A stretch of 64,000 nt of DNA from positions 930,001 through 994,000 of the forward strand of contig JBDWDN010000012.1 of assembly GCA_039977295.1 (NCBI GenBank). The letters run 5' to 3'. Numbering within the stretch: position 1 is the stretch's first letter; each line of letters starts with the position of its first letter. The notes beneath the pieces were generated by a model, which did no database searches, was not told the origin of the DNA, and worked only from the letters and a program-made list of their open reading frames with translations. Positions 42,124 to 51,263 of the stretch are shown here, piece after piece. Source of the stretch: Hellea sp039977295 (GTDB lineage: Bacteria > Pseudomonadota > Alphaproteobacteria > Caulobacterales > Maricaulaceae). A program made the translations under genes and the position numbers.

Positions 42124-42582
42124 ATGAAACATCTTATTCCCCTGCTCGCTCTCGCCATAACGTCAACCACATTAGCGGGGTGCGCCACCGCGCCTGACCC
42201 CGCCAAAGTTTGCACTGCCGAATGGATTGGTGAGCGCTCTGACAAAGCTATTAGCCGAATTGAGAGCAAAGCGGGCCGGTCACTCAAATCATTGCGAAAG
42301 GCAGGTAAAAGCTGGTCTAAAGGAAAAACGCCAAACCCTTTCCAAATGTTGATGCTAAGCAGTTCTTTAAAAAGTCTCGAGAATGAGCTTAAAAATGGGC
42401 GAGGCATTCGTGACCTCAAAACTCTCTCTGCGACGTGTAATGACCCGAAAATAATTTCTGATGCCATGGGCGGCTTCCTGCGCAAGCAAGGCCTACCTGA
42501 AAATGTTATCAATTTCGTTGAAGGCATGGGGATTTACCAAGACCTGATTACCCCCGAGCCAACTATCCCTAATGGCGCCTAA
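42124..42582 (+). CDS. small hypothetical lipoprotein
   Basis: A 152-residue protein with a lipoprotein signal (MKHLIPLLALAITSTTLAGC, Cys at residue 20). The mature part is basic and helical (AGRSLKSLRKAGKSWSKGK) with two further Cys residues (KVCTAEW, SATCNDP). I do not recognise the family. It lies immediately downstream of the two-hairpin structure, which may regulate it. A 316-bp inverted-repeat element begins ten bases after its stop. Confidence 0.75.
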   Translation: MKHLIPLLALAITSTTLAGCATAPDPAKVCTAEWIGERSDKAISRIESKAGRSLKSLRKAGKSWSKGKTPNPFQMLMLSSSLKSLENELKNGRGIRDLKTLSATCNDPKIISDAMGGFLRKQGLPENVINFVEGMGIYQDLITPEPTIPNGA

Positions 42583-42591
42583 GCACAGGAC

Positions 42592-42908
42592 CAAGAGCAC
42601 TTTTCCTTAGATTGGAATCACTTTGAGCGCTCAAATTTTTGTTTGGAGCAGGCGCGGGCTCCGAAATGATGCGTGCATCATGAGGAGGACGCAACGCACG
42701 CCAAACGTAAAGTTGAGTGACCAGGACTATAAACAAGGAGATCTTCTTGTGTTAATTCAGCAGCTTGCCTCCCGCTTGGGCGATCTTTTCCGTCTGATGT
42801 CGTTGCGCCGCTCAACCGATGCTACGGCATCCCTTCTCACGACGCGCCTAATCAGGCGAAAAATCTCATCCCATCAAAGTGGATCCAATCTAAGGGAAAG
42901 TGCTCTTG
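42592..42908. mobile_element. 316-bp element with 34-bp terminal inverted repeats (MITE-like)
   Basis: The ends at 42592-42625 and 42875-42908 are inverted copies with only a few differences (outer part AAGAGCACTTT, then CCTTAGATTGGA, then CACTTTG). The interior has no convincing gene; a 104-codon frame at 42623-42937 has no recognisable domain and runs into the right repeat. No target-site duplication is evident. It fits a non-autonomous transposable element, but could also fold as one large RNA hairpin between the lipoprotein and trhO genes. Confidence 0.6.
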
Positions 42909-42947
42909 AGATTGACGATAGCGATGCCGCGCAGTAAAGCGCGGCGC

Positions 42948-43862
42948 ATGACTTATTGCATTGCCGCCCTCTACCACTTCACCCGCCTTTCTGACTATGA
43001 GCTGCTTAAAGCCCCGCTGCAGGATATGTGTGACCTCCTCGGCGTAAAAGGAACTTTGCTGCTGGCCTATGAAGGCATTAACGGAACCGTTGCGGGAACC
43101 GATAAAGCGATAGCCGCTTTGATGACTTTCCTGCGGGCAGATTCTCGTCTAGCGGCGCTAGAGCATAAAGAATCGCGATCCGATGACATGCCTTTTTACC
43201 GGATGAAGGTTCGCCTCAAGCGCGAAATCGTGACGATGGGCGTTGAAGGCGTTGATCCCAATGATGTAGTTGGCACTTATGTTGACCCTAATGATTGGAA
43301 CGCTTTGATCACCGACCCCGATGTCATATTGATTGATACGCGCAATGATTATGAAGTCGAAATCGGCACTTTTAAAGGCGCGCTAAACCCGGACACTCAA
43401 ACCTTCCGAGAGTTTCCGCAATGGGTCGAAGACAATCGAGAAAATCTCAAGAAACCCAAAGTCGCGATGTTTTGCACGGGCGGCATACGGTGTGAAAAAG
43501 CCAGCTCCTTTATGAAGCAAAACGGCTTTGATGACGTCTATCATCTAAAAGGCGGCATATTGAAGTATCTTGAAACTCAACCGGAAAAAGAAAGCCTCTG
43601 GGAAGGCGATTGTTTCGTCTTTGACCAGCGCGTCGCCGTAAAACACGGCCTTGAAGAATCTGATTACGACCAATGTTATGCCTGCCGCTATCCGATTACT
43701 GAAATTGACAAGCAAAGCCCGCTTTACGTCAAAGGCGTGGCGTGTCACCGCTGCCATGACAAAATGAGCGATGAGCAGCGCGCCCGTTTTGCTGAACGGC
43801 AAAAACAAATTGCCCTAGCCAAAGAGCGCGGCGAGACACATATCGGGCGCAAGGCTTTATGA
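42948..43862 (+). CDS. trhO: tRNA uridine(34) 5-hydroxylase, rhodanese family
   Basis: TrhO/YceA-type protein that makes 5-hydroxyuridine at the wobble position of tRNA in an oxygen-dependent reaction; 304 residues. The N-terminal acylphosphatase-like part (YHFTRLSDYELLKAPL, LLAYEGINGTVAGT) is followed by the rhodanese domain with the catalytic Cys in VAMFCTGGIRCEKAS. The C-terminus has CYACRYP and CHRCHDKM, a Cys pattern typical of the family. The start MTYCIAALYHFTRL fits homologues; two earlier in-frame starts reach into the inverted-repeat element. Coupled to the GST gene by ATGATG/TGA overlap. Confidence 0.93.
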   Translation: MTYCIAALYHFTRLSDYELLKAPLQDMCDLLGVKGTLLLAYEGINGTVAGTDKAIAALMTFLRADSRLAALEHKESRSDDMPFYRMKVRLKREIVTMGVEGVDPNDVVGTYVDPNDWNALITDPDVILIDTRNDYEVEIGTFKGALNPDTQTFREFPQWVEDNRENLKKPKVAMFCTGGIRCEKASSFMKQNGFDDVYHLKGGILKYLETQPEKESLWEGDCFVFDQRVAVKHGLEESDYDQCYACRYPITEIDKQSPLYVKGVACHRCHDKMSDEQRARFAERQKQIALAKERGETHIGRKAL

Positions 43863-44488
43863 TGACGGCTATCCTCTATTCATTCCGCCGTTGTCCTTAC
43901 GCCATGCGCGGCCGAATGGGACTTAAGGCTAGCGAACTAAACTATGAGCACCGCGAAATTATTTTGCGCGATAAGCCGGAAGAGATGCTAAAGGTATCGC
44001 CCAAGGGCACGGTGCCGGTTTTCATTAAGAGCGACGGCACGGTCATTGATGAAAGTCTGGATTTACTCAAATGGGCGCTGAGTCAAAACGATCCCTTGGG
44101 ATGGCTGGATTGCGACCGCGAAGCCGCCAACGCTCTCATCGCCGCGAATGATACAGAATTCAAACATCATCTCGACCGTTACAAATATGCTAGCCGTTAT
44201 AGCGAAGAGGCAAAACGAGGCGATATCGATATGGGGCACCGCATTGAGGCTGAAATACACATTCAAAGCCTCGAGGACCGCCTCGCGGATAGCCCATATC
44301 TTTTAGGCGAAAAACAAAGCCTTGCTGACATTGCCATCTTCCCTTTTATCCGTCAGTTTTCGAATGTTGAGCGCGACTGGTGGGCCGACGCCCCTTACCC
44401 CAAAACACGGAGTTGGCTCACCCGGCATATCGAATCTGATCTCTTCACAGATATCATGAGGAAACATCCTCTTTGGAAAACTGCATAA
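43859..44488 (+). CDS. glutathione S-transferase family protein
   Basis: A 209-residue cytoplasmic protein with a thioredoxin-like N-terminal domain (LYSFRRCPYAMRGRMGLKAS, CPYA as the active-site-like motif; SPKGTVPVF cis-Pro; IDESLDLLKW glutathione-binding Glu-Ser) and a helical C-terminal domain (LLGEKQSLADIAIFPFIRQF). The substrate is unknown. It overlaps the trhO stop by four bases, so the two are probably one operon; a link to tRNA modification is not implied by the family. Confidence 0.92.
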   Translation: MMTAILYSFRRCPYAMRGRMGLKASELNYEHREIILRDKPEEMLKVSPKGTVPVFIKSDGTVIDESLDLLKWALSQNDPLGWLDCDREAANALIAANDTEFKHHLDRYKYASRYSEEAKRGDIDMGHRIEAEIHIQSLEDRLADSPYLLGEKQSLADIAIFPFIRQFSNVERDWWADAPYPKTRSWLTRHIESDLFTDIMRKHPLWKTA

Positions 44489-44553
44489 AGCTCGCCTCAT
44501 TCTAGCCTAAATCTGTTAGCATGACGGCGCAGTCGTAAAGCTGGGGAGTTGTT

Positions 44554-45792
44554 TTGGGTTTATTTCGTTTAGGTATCGCGGTTTTGGCTCTGGCTATGTT
44601 GTGCTTCTCCTCTCCTGCTCAGGCTCAATTTGAAGACCTTGGCGGAATCCTTGAGGACATCTTAGGCGGCGGGCAATTGCCAGGGCAAACCCCAATACAC
44701 AGTGAGAGCGGCATCGAGGACATCTCGGCCATCATTCGCTATGATGGCCCGTCAGATATTCGTGATGACTATAGTGATTATGTCCTAATCGTTACAGCTT
44801 ATGTTCCCAATGAGGCTGATGGCGGCACGAGAAAACCAAAAATGCTAGGACAAACGCGGCTCTTAATGACGGGACTAACGCCCCCCTTGCAAATTGCGAT
44901 CGCCGTCCCGCGTAATGTCACAAAAGATCTTACCTTCTCGCGCATTACGGCTGAAGTCCTAGATGAGAATGAAAACCAAGTTCTCATCGCGGCGCGTGAC
45001 GGCATTTATCGCGGCAAAGACACGCCAGAGCTAACCCTAATACCCTCCAGCACCTTACCTGCGACGCCTCTCCAAAGAAACTATGTTAGCTTCGAGACGA
45101 TTTCTGGCGAAGTTTCGCTCAATGACCGCGAGGCTCGATTAAATGGCGGAACGCTGACCTTGCAGCTCTTGGAAAATGCCTTAGCGGGCGGAACGTCTTT
45201 GACGATTGCCGCAGAAAAAACCATATCGATCGAAGGTGCAGCCTTGCCTATTGCTTTCACATTAGATCACGGCGTAACAGACACAGAGAGCCAAATTCCG
45301 CTCGCTTTCAAGGCTTGGATTACGGATTGGGCAGGACGTAAAACCCATGTGATGCGCCGCCCCGTGCCTTATAACGGCCCCGACATCAACTATAAGCTAA
45401 AACTCGATGTGTTGGCGCTAGGGTCCGACACACGTGCTGGCCGCGAGCTTAGCCCCAACCTTATGACGCAGGCTGTCGTCTCTGGCGACGCGCTCTTTGA
45501 TGTCCGCTCGGGACTGCCGACCGATGCTCGCTTGAAAGTTACGCTAAGCCGGGCTGTTGGCGCGATTGGCGAAAACCGCCTGCTTTCGACCCAAACCATC
45601 ATCATAAGAGGGTTTGAAGGCCGCGTTCCCTTTGCGCTTTCAACAGCCAGCACGAATTTTGACCCCCTTGTTCCAGCGCCGCTGCTCAACCTCCAAATTA
45701 TTGACCGCAATGGCGGTATTTATTTTGACAGTGGTTATATCCGCGCCAAGGAAGGTCCGCAGGCCGTTCAGCTATATGCGCGCCGAAACTAG
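44554..45792 (+). CDS. exported protein with three YbaY-like repeats
   Basis: A 412-residue protein with a signal peptide (LGIAVLALAMLCFSSPAQAQ). The mature region holds three beta-sandwich units resembling the YbaY/PF09619 type (about 55-150, 170-265, 300-400). Each begins with a short strand (ISAIIRYDG, VSFETISGEVSL, VSGDALFDVRSGLP), continues through TLTLQLLENA or RLKVTLSRAV-type strands and ends with a PFALS/PIAFTL/LQIAIAVP-type strand. The start is TTG, supported by GGGGAG seven bases upstream. Function is unknown; a role in the envelope is inferred. Confidence 0.75.
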   Translation: MGLFRLGIAVLALAMLCFSSPAQAQFEDLGGILEDILGGGQLPGQTPIHSESGIEDISAIIRYDGPSDIRDDYSDYVLIVTAYVPNEADGGTRKPKMLGQTRLLMTGLTPPLQIAIAVPRNVTKDLTFSRITAEVLDENENQVLIAARDGIYRGKDTPELTLIPSSTLPATPLQRNYVSFETISGEVSLNDREARLNGGTLTLQLLENALAGGTSLTIAAEKTISIEGAALPIAFTLDHGVTDTESQIPLAFKAWITDWAGRKTHVMRRPVPYNGPDINYKLKLDVLALGSDTRAGRELSPNLMTQAVVSGDALFDVRSGLPTDARLKVTLSRAVGAIGENRLLSTQTIIIRGFEGRVPFALSTASTNFDPLVPAPLLNLQIIDRNGGIYFDSGYIRAKEGPQAVQLYARRN

Positions 45793-45894
45793 GCTCAGAC
45801 CCTAAGTCTTTTTTCCTAATTTTATCAAATTCAACTTGCGTTCTAATTTCGGAGGGTTACGGATAATAAGGTATTAGGGGAGTTTATTAGTCTT

Positions 45895-47703
45895 ATGACG
45901 CCAACAGATACCGCCAATCCAGATTACTTTCATAAAGTCGTGGATTGCCAATGGGCCTGTCCCGCCCATACGCCCGTTCCCGCCTATATTCGTCTTATCG
46001 CGCAAGGCGATTATACAGGGGCTTATTTGCTCAACCGTCAGTCCAATGTCTTTCCTGGCATATTGGGCCGTGTGTGTGACCGTCCGTGTGAACCCGCCTG
46101 CCGCCGGACCCGCGTCGAAGAAGAGCCAGTCGCCATATGCCGCCTTAAACGCGTCGCCGCAGACCACCGCGAAGAGGTCAAAGAATTCCTGCCAAAAAAA
46201 CCATTAAAAACAAATGGTAAGCGCATTGCCCTAATTGGCGCTGGACCAGCCTCCTTTACGGTAGCAAATGATTTAGCGCCTTTGGGATATGAATGCACGA
46301 TCTTTGAAAAACTCTCTAAACCGGGCGGCCTCATGCGTTCAAACATCCCTGCATTCCGCCTCCCCGAAGAGGTCTTAATGGAAGAGCTAGACTATATTCT
46401 GGATATGGGCGTTGATCTAAAACTCAACACGCCAGTCGAGAGCATGTCAGCCCTTTTAGAAGAGGGTTATGACGCCGTTTTCGTCGGCACAGGAGCGCCT
46501 AAAGGCAAAAATCTCGACTTGCCAAATCGCTGGGAAGATAAAAATCACATCCATATCGGTATTGATTGGTTAGAATCAGTTGCCTTTGAACATACTGATT
46601 CCATTGGGAATAACGTGCTAATCATCGGCGTTGGGAACACCGCGATGGATTGCTGCCGCACGTCACTCCGCCTTGGCGCGAAATCTGTGAAGGTCATGGG
46701 CCGTAAGCCTCGCGAGTTCTTCAAAGCCTCGGCTTGGGAAGTTGATGACGCCGAAGAAGAGAATATCGACATTATTGTCAATCATTCCCCCAAAGCTTTC
46801 GTAACCGAGAACGGCAAGCTCGTCGGGATGAGCTTTGACATAATGGAATATGACATCGATGCGGCGGGCCGCATTACGGGGCAAACGGTAACAGGCGAAG
46901 TCACCCTTCCCTGTGATGATGTTATCCTCGCCATTGGTCAGGAAAATGCATTCCCTTGGATTGAAAAAGATGCAGGCATTGAATTCGATAAATGGGAAGT
47001 CCCGGTTGTTGATAAAACCACATTCGAGTCCACCCAAAAAGGTGTCTTTTTCGGCGGCGATTCAGCTTTTGGGCCTAAGAATATCATTTGGGCGGTCGAG
47101 CATGGCCATCAAGCCGCAATCTCGATACATAATCACTGCCAAGACATCCCGCTGACACAACGCACCCCTGACGAAATTGACCTTAAGTCAACAAAAATGG
47201 GTATGTTTGAATGGCGCTATTCTAATGCCTATGACGGCTCAGAGCGGCGCAAGATGGAGCATGTTGATCTCGTAAAGCGCTTTAGCAAACTCGATATGGA
47301 AGTAGAACTTGGCTATTCCCCAGAGCAAATTGCAACAGAAGTACAGCGCTGCTTAAATTGCGATGTTCATACGGTGTTTGACGCGCCTAAATGCACAGAA
47401 TGCGATGCCTGTATCGATATATGCCCCGTAGAATGCCTGTCGATAACAACCAACGCGCCTGATGAAGCCACGCTTCGCCAAGCGCTCCCCACACCCGAAG
47501 CCCCAGATGGGCAATCGCTCTTTGTCTCTGAAGGCCTTAACTTCACAGGCCGCGTTATGATTAAGGACGAAAATATATGCCTGCATTGCGGCTTATGTGC
47601 CGAGCGCTGCCCAACAGCGGCCTGGGATATGTCCGAAGGTATTGTCAAAATTCATCATGCGGGCGACCAAGAATACGACACTATTGTGGAGGCCGCAGAA
47701 TAA
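45895..47703 (+). CDS. GltD-like NAD(P)H oxidoreductase with C-terminal 2[4Fe-4S] ferredoxin domain
   Basis: A 602-residue iron-sulfur flavoprotein, cytoplasmic. The N-terminal cluster domain has DCQWACPAHTPVPAY and GRVCDRPCEPACRR, as in glutamate synthase small subunit. The FAD motif is IALIGAGPASFTVAN and the NAD(P) motif VLIIGVGNTAMDCCRTSLRL. The C-terminus adds two ferredoxin motifs, CTECDACIDICPVEC and CLHCGLCAERCPTAAW. It likely moves electrons between ferredoxin-type carriers and NAD(P). Its stop shares bases with the ATG of the oxidoreductase alpha gene (TAATG), so it is the probable electron partner of that complex. Confidence 0.9.
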   Translation: MTPTDTANPDYFHKVVDCQWACPAHTPVPAYIRLIAQGDYTGAYLLNRQSNVFPGILGRVCDRPCEPACRRTRVEEEPVAICRLKRVAADHREEVKEFLPKKPLKTNGKRIALIGAGPASFTVANDLAPLGYECTIFEKLSKPGGLMRSNIPAFRLPEEVLMEELDYILDMGVDLKLNTPVESMSALLEEGYDAVFVGTGAPKGKNLDLPNRWEDKNHIHIGIDWLESVAFEHTDSIGNNVLIIGVGNTAMDCCRTSLRLGAKSVKVMGRKPREFFKASAWEVDDAEEENIDIIVNHSPKAFVTENGKLVGMSFDIMEYDIDAAGRITGQTVTGEVTLPCDDVILAIGQENAFPWIEKDAGIEFDKWEVPVVDKTTFESTQKGVFFGGDSAFGPKNIIWAVEHGHQAAISIHNHCQDIPLTQRTPDEIDLKSTKMGMFEWRYSNAYDGSERRKMEHVDLVKRFSKLDMEVELGYSPEQIATEVQRCLNCDVHTVFDAPKCTECDACIDICPVECLSITTNAPDEATLRQALPTPEAPDGQSLFVSEGLNFTGRVMIKDENICLHCGLCAERCPTAAWDMSEGIVKIHHAGDQEYDTIVEAAE

Positions 47704-49535
47704 TGAGCGCATCGACTGAGACGCGCGTGAACGATTTCGTCATCAAAATCGGCACCGTAAACGGCACGGGCTCGGCCTCTGCCAACGAACTTTTAATGAA
47801 AACTATATTCCGCATGGGCGTCCCAGTTGTTGGAAAAAACATCTTCCCGTCCAATATTCAGGGACTGCCGACGTGGTATGAAATCCGCGTCACAGGCGAA
47901 GGTCATGCGGGGCGCTCGGGTGATGTAAATATCATGATTGCCATGAACCCAGAAAGCTATGAGCGTGATCTCGCGGAGCTCACCACAGGCGGCATATTAA
48001 TTTATGATAGTACATGGCCAAGGCCTCACTTTATGAGCCGCGCTGATGTAACCGTTATCGGCGTGCCCCTCTCGTCTATGTGTAATGACGCCTTTAAAGT
48101 CGCGCGCTCACGTATTTTGATGAAGAATATGGCCTATGTTGGCGCTGTCGCTGCCCTCATCGACTTGGATGTAAACGTCATTCACGGCCTTGTTGATGAA
48201 ATGTTTGCTGCCAAGACAAAACTTATCCCTGCTAACCGCGAAGCCGTAGCTTTGGGCTATGACTTTGTCACCAACACCTACAAAGGCCCCAAAGCTTTCA
48301 AAGTCGAGGCGCTTGGTAAAACAGATGGCAAGATCATGATTGATGGTAATACAGCCGCAGGTCTTGGATGTGTTTATGCAGGCGCGACGTTCGGATCTTG
48401 GTATCCGATTACGCCCTCTACGTCGCTCATGGACGGCTTTGCCAATTATTGCTCGCTGCTACGCAAACATCCCGAAACAGGCGAAAATCTTTACTGTATC
48501 ATTCAGGCTGAAGACGAGCTTGCAGCTGCGGGAATGGCGATGGGCGCAGCTTGGAACGGGGCGCGCGCATTCACGCCAACGTCAGGCGCAGGCATATCGC
48601 TGATGAGCGAGTTCATCGGCTTTGCCTATTACGCCGAAGTGGGGCTTGTTTATTTTGATATCATGCGTGTTGGCCCCTCAACGGGCATGCCGACCCGGAC
48701 GCAGCAATGCGATATCAACCTGACGGCCTATGCGAGCCACGGAGATACAAAACACATCGTTGTCTATCCTGCTGACCCTGGTGAGTGTTTTACGATGGCG
48801 GCCCAAGCTTTCGACCTCGCAGAGCGCTTTCAAACACCTGTCTTTTTCCTTTCAGACTTAGATATAGGGATGAATGACTGGATGGTTGATGAGCTGACAT
48901 GGGATGAAAATTACGCTCCAGATCGCGGGAAAATTATGAGTTCCGAACAGCTGGCCGAGATTAAACAATTTGAACGCTACATGGATCATGACGGGGATCA
49001 TATTCCCTACCGAACTCTGCCCGGAACCGACCCCAAAGGGGCTTATTTCTTGCGCGGCTCAGGCCATAATAAACACGGAAAATATACAGAAATCAGCGAA
49101 GAATATCAGGAAGTCGTAGACCGCCTGAACCTAAAATGGAAAAGCGCTGCCGACCATGTCCCGCAGCCCATTGTCACAAGATCTAAGAGCAAAGCCAAAT
49201 ACGGCGTCATAGCTATTGGCAGCTCAGACGGCGCTGTGCGTGAAGCTTGCGAAGGTCTTGCTAAGGACGGCATTCATCTTGACTATATGCGCATCCGCGC
49301 CTTCCCCTTCCCGCAATCGGTCGAAGACTTCATATTAGACCATGAGGCGGTTTTCATCGTTGAACAAAATCGTGACGCTCAGCTTTTGAACTTACTCCTC
49401 ACGGAAACAACCGTGCCCCGCGAAAGCCTAGTCTCCGTCAAATATTATGCAGGCCAACCGCTTGGCTATCGTTTTGTGCACCAAGCCCTAACGGATGGAA
49501 TCGCGGCGCTCTCTAAGCGGAAGAAATCAGCATGA
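47703..49535 (+). CDS. korA: 2-oxoacid:ferredoxin oxidoreductase, fused gamma-alpha subunit
   Basis: Subunit of a thiamine-diphosphate enzyme that oxidatively decarboxylates a 2-oxoacid, most likely 2-oxoglutarate, to acyl-CoA with reduced ferredoxin. At 610 residues it carries the gamma domain (VNGTGSASANELLMKTIFRM, GEGHAGRSGDVNI) before the alpha pyrimidine-binding domain (GNTAAGLGCVYAGATFGSWY, PITPSTSLMD, AEDELAAAGMAMGAAW, TPTSGAGISLMSEF). The fused gamma-alpha form is usual for KorA. ATG 47703 overlaps the upstream gene's stop; an earlier frame start lies inside that gene. The stop overlaps the korB start (ATGA). Confidence 0.9.
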   Translation: MSASTETRVNDFVIKIGTVNGTGSASANELLMKTIFRMGVPVVGKNIFPSNIQGLPTWYEIRVTGEGHAGRSGDVNIMIAMNPESYERDLAELTTGGILIYDSTWPRPHFMSRADVTVIGVPLSSMCNDAFKVARSRILMKNMAYVGAVAALIDLDVNVIHGLVDEMFAAKTKLIPANREAVALGYDFVTNTYKGPKAFKVEALGKTDGKIMIDGNTAAGLGCVYAGATFGSWYPITPSTSLMDGFANYCSLLRKHPETGENLYCIIQAEDELAAAGMAMGAAWNGARAFTPTSGAGISLMSEFIGFAYYAEVGLVYFDIMRVGPSTGMPTRTQQCDINLTAYASHGDTKHIVVYPADPGECFTMAAQAFDLAERFQTPVFFLSDLDIGMNDWMVDELTWDENYAPDRGKIMSSEQLAEIKQFERYMDHDGDHIPYRTLPGTDPKGAYFLRGSGHNKHGKYTEISEEYQEVVDRLNLKWKSAADHVPQPIVTRSKSKAKYGVIAIGSSDGAVREACEGLAKDGIHLDYMRIRAFPFPQSVEDFILDHEAVFIVEQNRDAQLLNLLLTETTVPRESLVSVKYYAGQPLGYRFVHQALTDGIAALSKRKKSA

Positions 49536-50587
49536 CCTCATTCGTAAAACCCCGCATCGACCTCAAAAATGCACCCGTCAATGATATAGGCATGACCCGT
49601 CAAGATTATGACGGCTCCATGTCGACGCTTTGCGCTGGCTGCGGCCATGATAGCGTGACCGCCGCTATGGCCCGCGCCTTTTATGAGCTCTCAATTGAGC
49701 CGCATAAAGCTGTTAAAGTCTCTGGCATTGGATGCTCATCCAAAACCACGGCTTATTTCCTCAAAGAAGCCCACGGCGCCAATACCGTGCATGGACGTAT
49801 GCCGTCATTCGCGACTGGGGCTATGGCCGCTAATTCGGCTCTGACCTATATCGGCGTTTCTGGTGATGGTGATAGTCTCTCTATTGGAATCGGACAAATG
49901 ATCCACGCCATGCGCCGCAATCCAAATATGCTCTATATGCTTGAAAATAATGGCGTTTATGGTCTCACTAAGGGGCAATTCTCAGCCTCTGCAGATATCG
50001 GCTCCAAAGCCAAAAAAGGCGCCGTGAACGAACAGCCCCCCATTGATCCCTGCGCGCTTGGGCTCTCTGTTGGGGCGAGTTTCATCGCAAGGTCATTCTC
50101 TGGCGACCGCCAACAACTCGTGCCGCTAATCAAAGCTGGCCTCAAGCATAAAGGCTTCGCGCTGATTGACGTGATATCCCCGTGCGTGAGTTTTAACGAC
50201 CATAAAGGCTCAACCAAGTCTTATGAGCATACCTATAAATATTACCACAAAGCGGTTCATGCAGATTACGTCCCGCCCAGCCAAGAAATTAAAGCCGCTT
50301 ATGATGAAGGCGCAACCATGCCCGTAGAGCTGCATGACGGCGGAAAAATACTATTGCGCAAATTGGATCCGGATTACGATCCAAGAGATCGCGGCGCAGC
50401 CTTTTCCAAAATCATCGGCAGTAAAGACAGCGATGAAATTTTGACAGGCCTTCTCTATATTGACGAGACTGGTGAAGATATGGCGGAGCAGAACAATCTA
50501 GAAGCTCGCCCCCTTAACCAAATCCCTTATGCGGAGTTAAATCCAGGGGCTAAGGCCCTGAAAGAGCTTCAAAAATCTTTCCGTTAA
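49532..50587 (+). CDS. korB: 2-oxoacid:ferredoxin oxidoreductase, beta subunit
   Basis: Thiamine-diphosphate-binding beta subunit of 351 residues. Features: LCAGCGHDSVTAAMARAF near the N-terminus, the ThDP motif starting GVSGDGDSLSIGIGQMIH and ending in ENNGVYGLTKGQFSAS, then a tail with SPCVSFNDHKG. The CxxC supplies part of the cluster site. It overlaps the alpha gene by four bases and closes the three-gene operon. The preferred substrate (2-oxoglutarate versus another 2-oxoacid) is inferred from overall similarity to KorB. Confidence 0.91.
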   Translation: MTSFVKPRIDLKNAPVNDIGMTRQDYDGSMSTLCAGCGHDSVTAAMARAFYELSIEPHKAVKVSGIGCSSKTTAYFLKEAHGANTVHGRMPSFATGAMAANSALTYIGVSGDGDSLSIGIGQMIHAMRRNPNMLYMLENNGVYGLTKGQFSASADIGSKAKKGAVNEQPPIDPCALGLSVGASFIARSFSGDRQQLVPLIKAGLKHKGFALIDVISPCVSFNDHKGSTKSYEHTYKYYHKAVHADYVPPSQEIKAAYDEGATMPVELHDGGKILLRKLDPDYDPRDRGAAFSKIIGSKDSDEILTGLLYIDETGEDMAEQNNLEARPLNQIPYAELNPGAKALKELQKSFR

Positions 50588-50726
50588 AGCTTGGTCAACA
50601 CCTTAATTTCACCTAAATCCAGTTATCAACAAAGCACGCAACACTACATCTTGTAATAATATCCGTTCAGGCTAGCGTTCACCTAAGAAGAATCGCGTAG
50701 ACGATTCTCTTAAATTGGATGGTATT

Positions 50727-51260
50727 ATGAGTTTTTCAGATGAGCGATGTATCCGGCCCAATCCGTCTTTAAACGGATCTGTGTCTCTGCGCACTAATCC
50801 TATTGACGTATTTGCTCGCCTCGCGACCGCAGAAGGCTATGACAGTGAACGCGTTGATCTAAACGAATTACACCTTTCTGTTCCAGGGCTTTGGTGCGAC
50901 CATGATATTTCTGTGACGTGGAACCTCGGCACTGAACAGGTTCAGATTTTCCTCATATTTGAAGGCCGCACGCCTGGCGGACGGTCTGACGATATTTGCC
51001 GCCTCATGTCACTCATCAATGAACGCCTCGCAGCCGGGCATTTTGATTATTGGGATAAGAACGAAGCCCTTGTTTATCGTAACTCGGCCTCTTTACGCGG
51101 CGGCGCGGCGCTGCGCACTGAACAGGCGATGGATATGATTGCGCTGGCTCTGGACGCGGCAGAACGCGGCTATCCCGCCAGCCAATATGTGATCTGGGCA
51201 GGAAAGTCCCCGGAAGACGCGCTGACATCAGCTTTGGTTGATCTCGCCGCTAACCCCTAA
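50727..51260 (+). CDS. YbjN domain-containing protein
   Basis: A 177-residue cytoplasmic protein of the alphaproteobacterial YbjN type, a fold related to type III secretion chaperones; precise role unknown. Seen in: NPIDVFARLATAEGYDSERV, PGLWCDHDISVTWN, SLINERLAAGHFDYWDKNEA, YPASQYVIWAGKSPEDAL. It is commonly next to proC, as here (three-base gap). ATG 50727 has GGATGG upstream; a TTG at 50715 is an alternative. Confidence 0.88.
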   Translation: MSFSDERCIRPNPSLNGSVSLRTNPIDVFARLATAEGYDSERVDLNELHLSVPGLWCDHDISVTWNLGTEQVQIFLIFEGRTPGGRSDDICRLMSLINERLAAGHFDYWDKNEALVYRNSASLRGGAALRTEQAMDMIALALDAAERGYPASQYVIWAGKSPEDALTSALVDLAANP

Positions 51261-51263
51261 ACC

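Noticed and set aside
42623..42937. 104-codon frame inside the inverted-repeat element.
   Set aside because: No recognisable domain or ribosome site, and it runs through the right-hand terminal repeat into the trhO start region.
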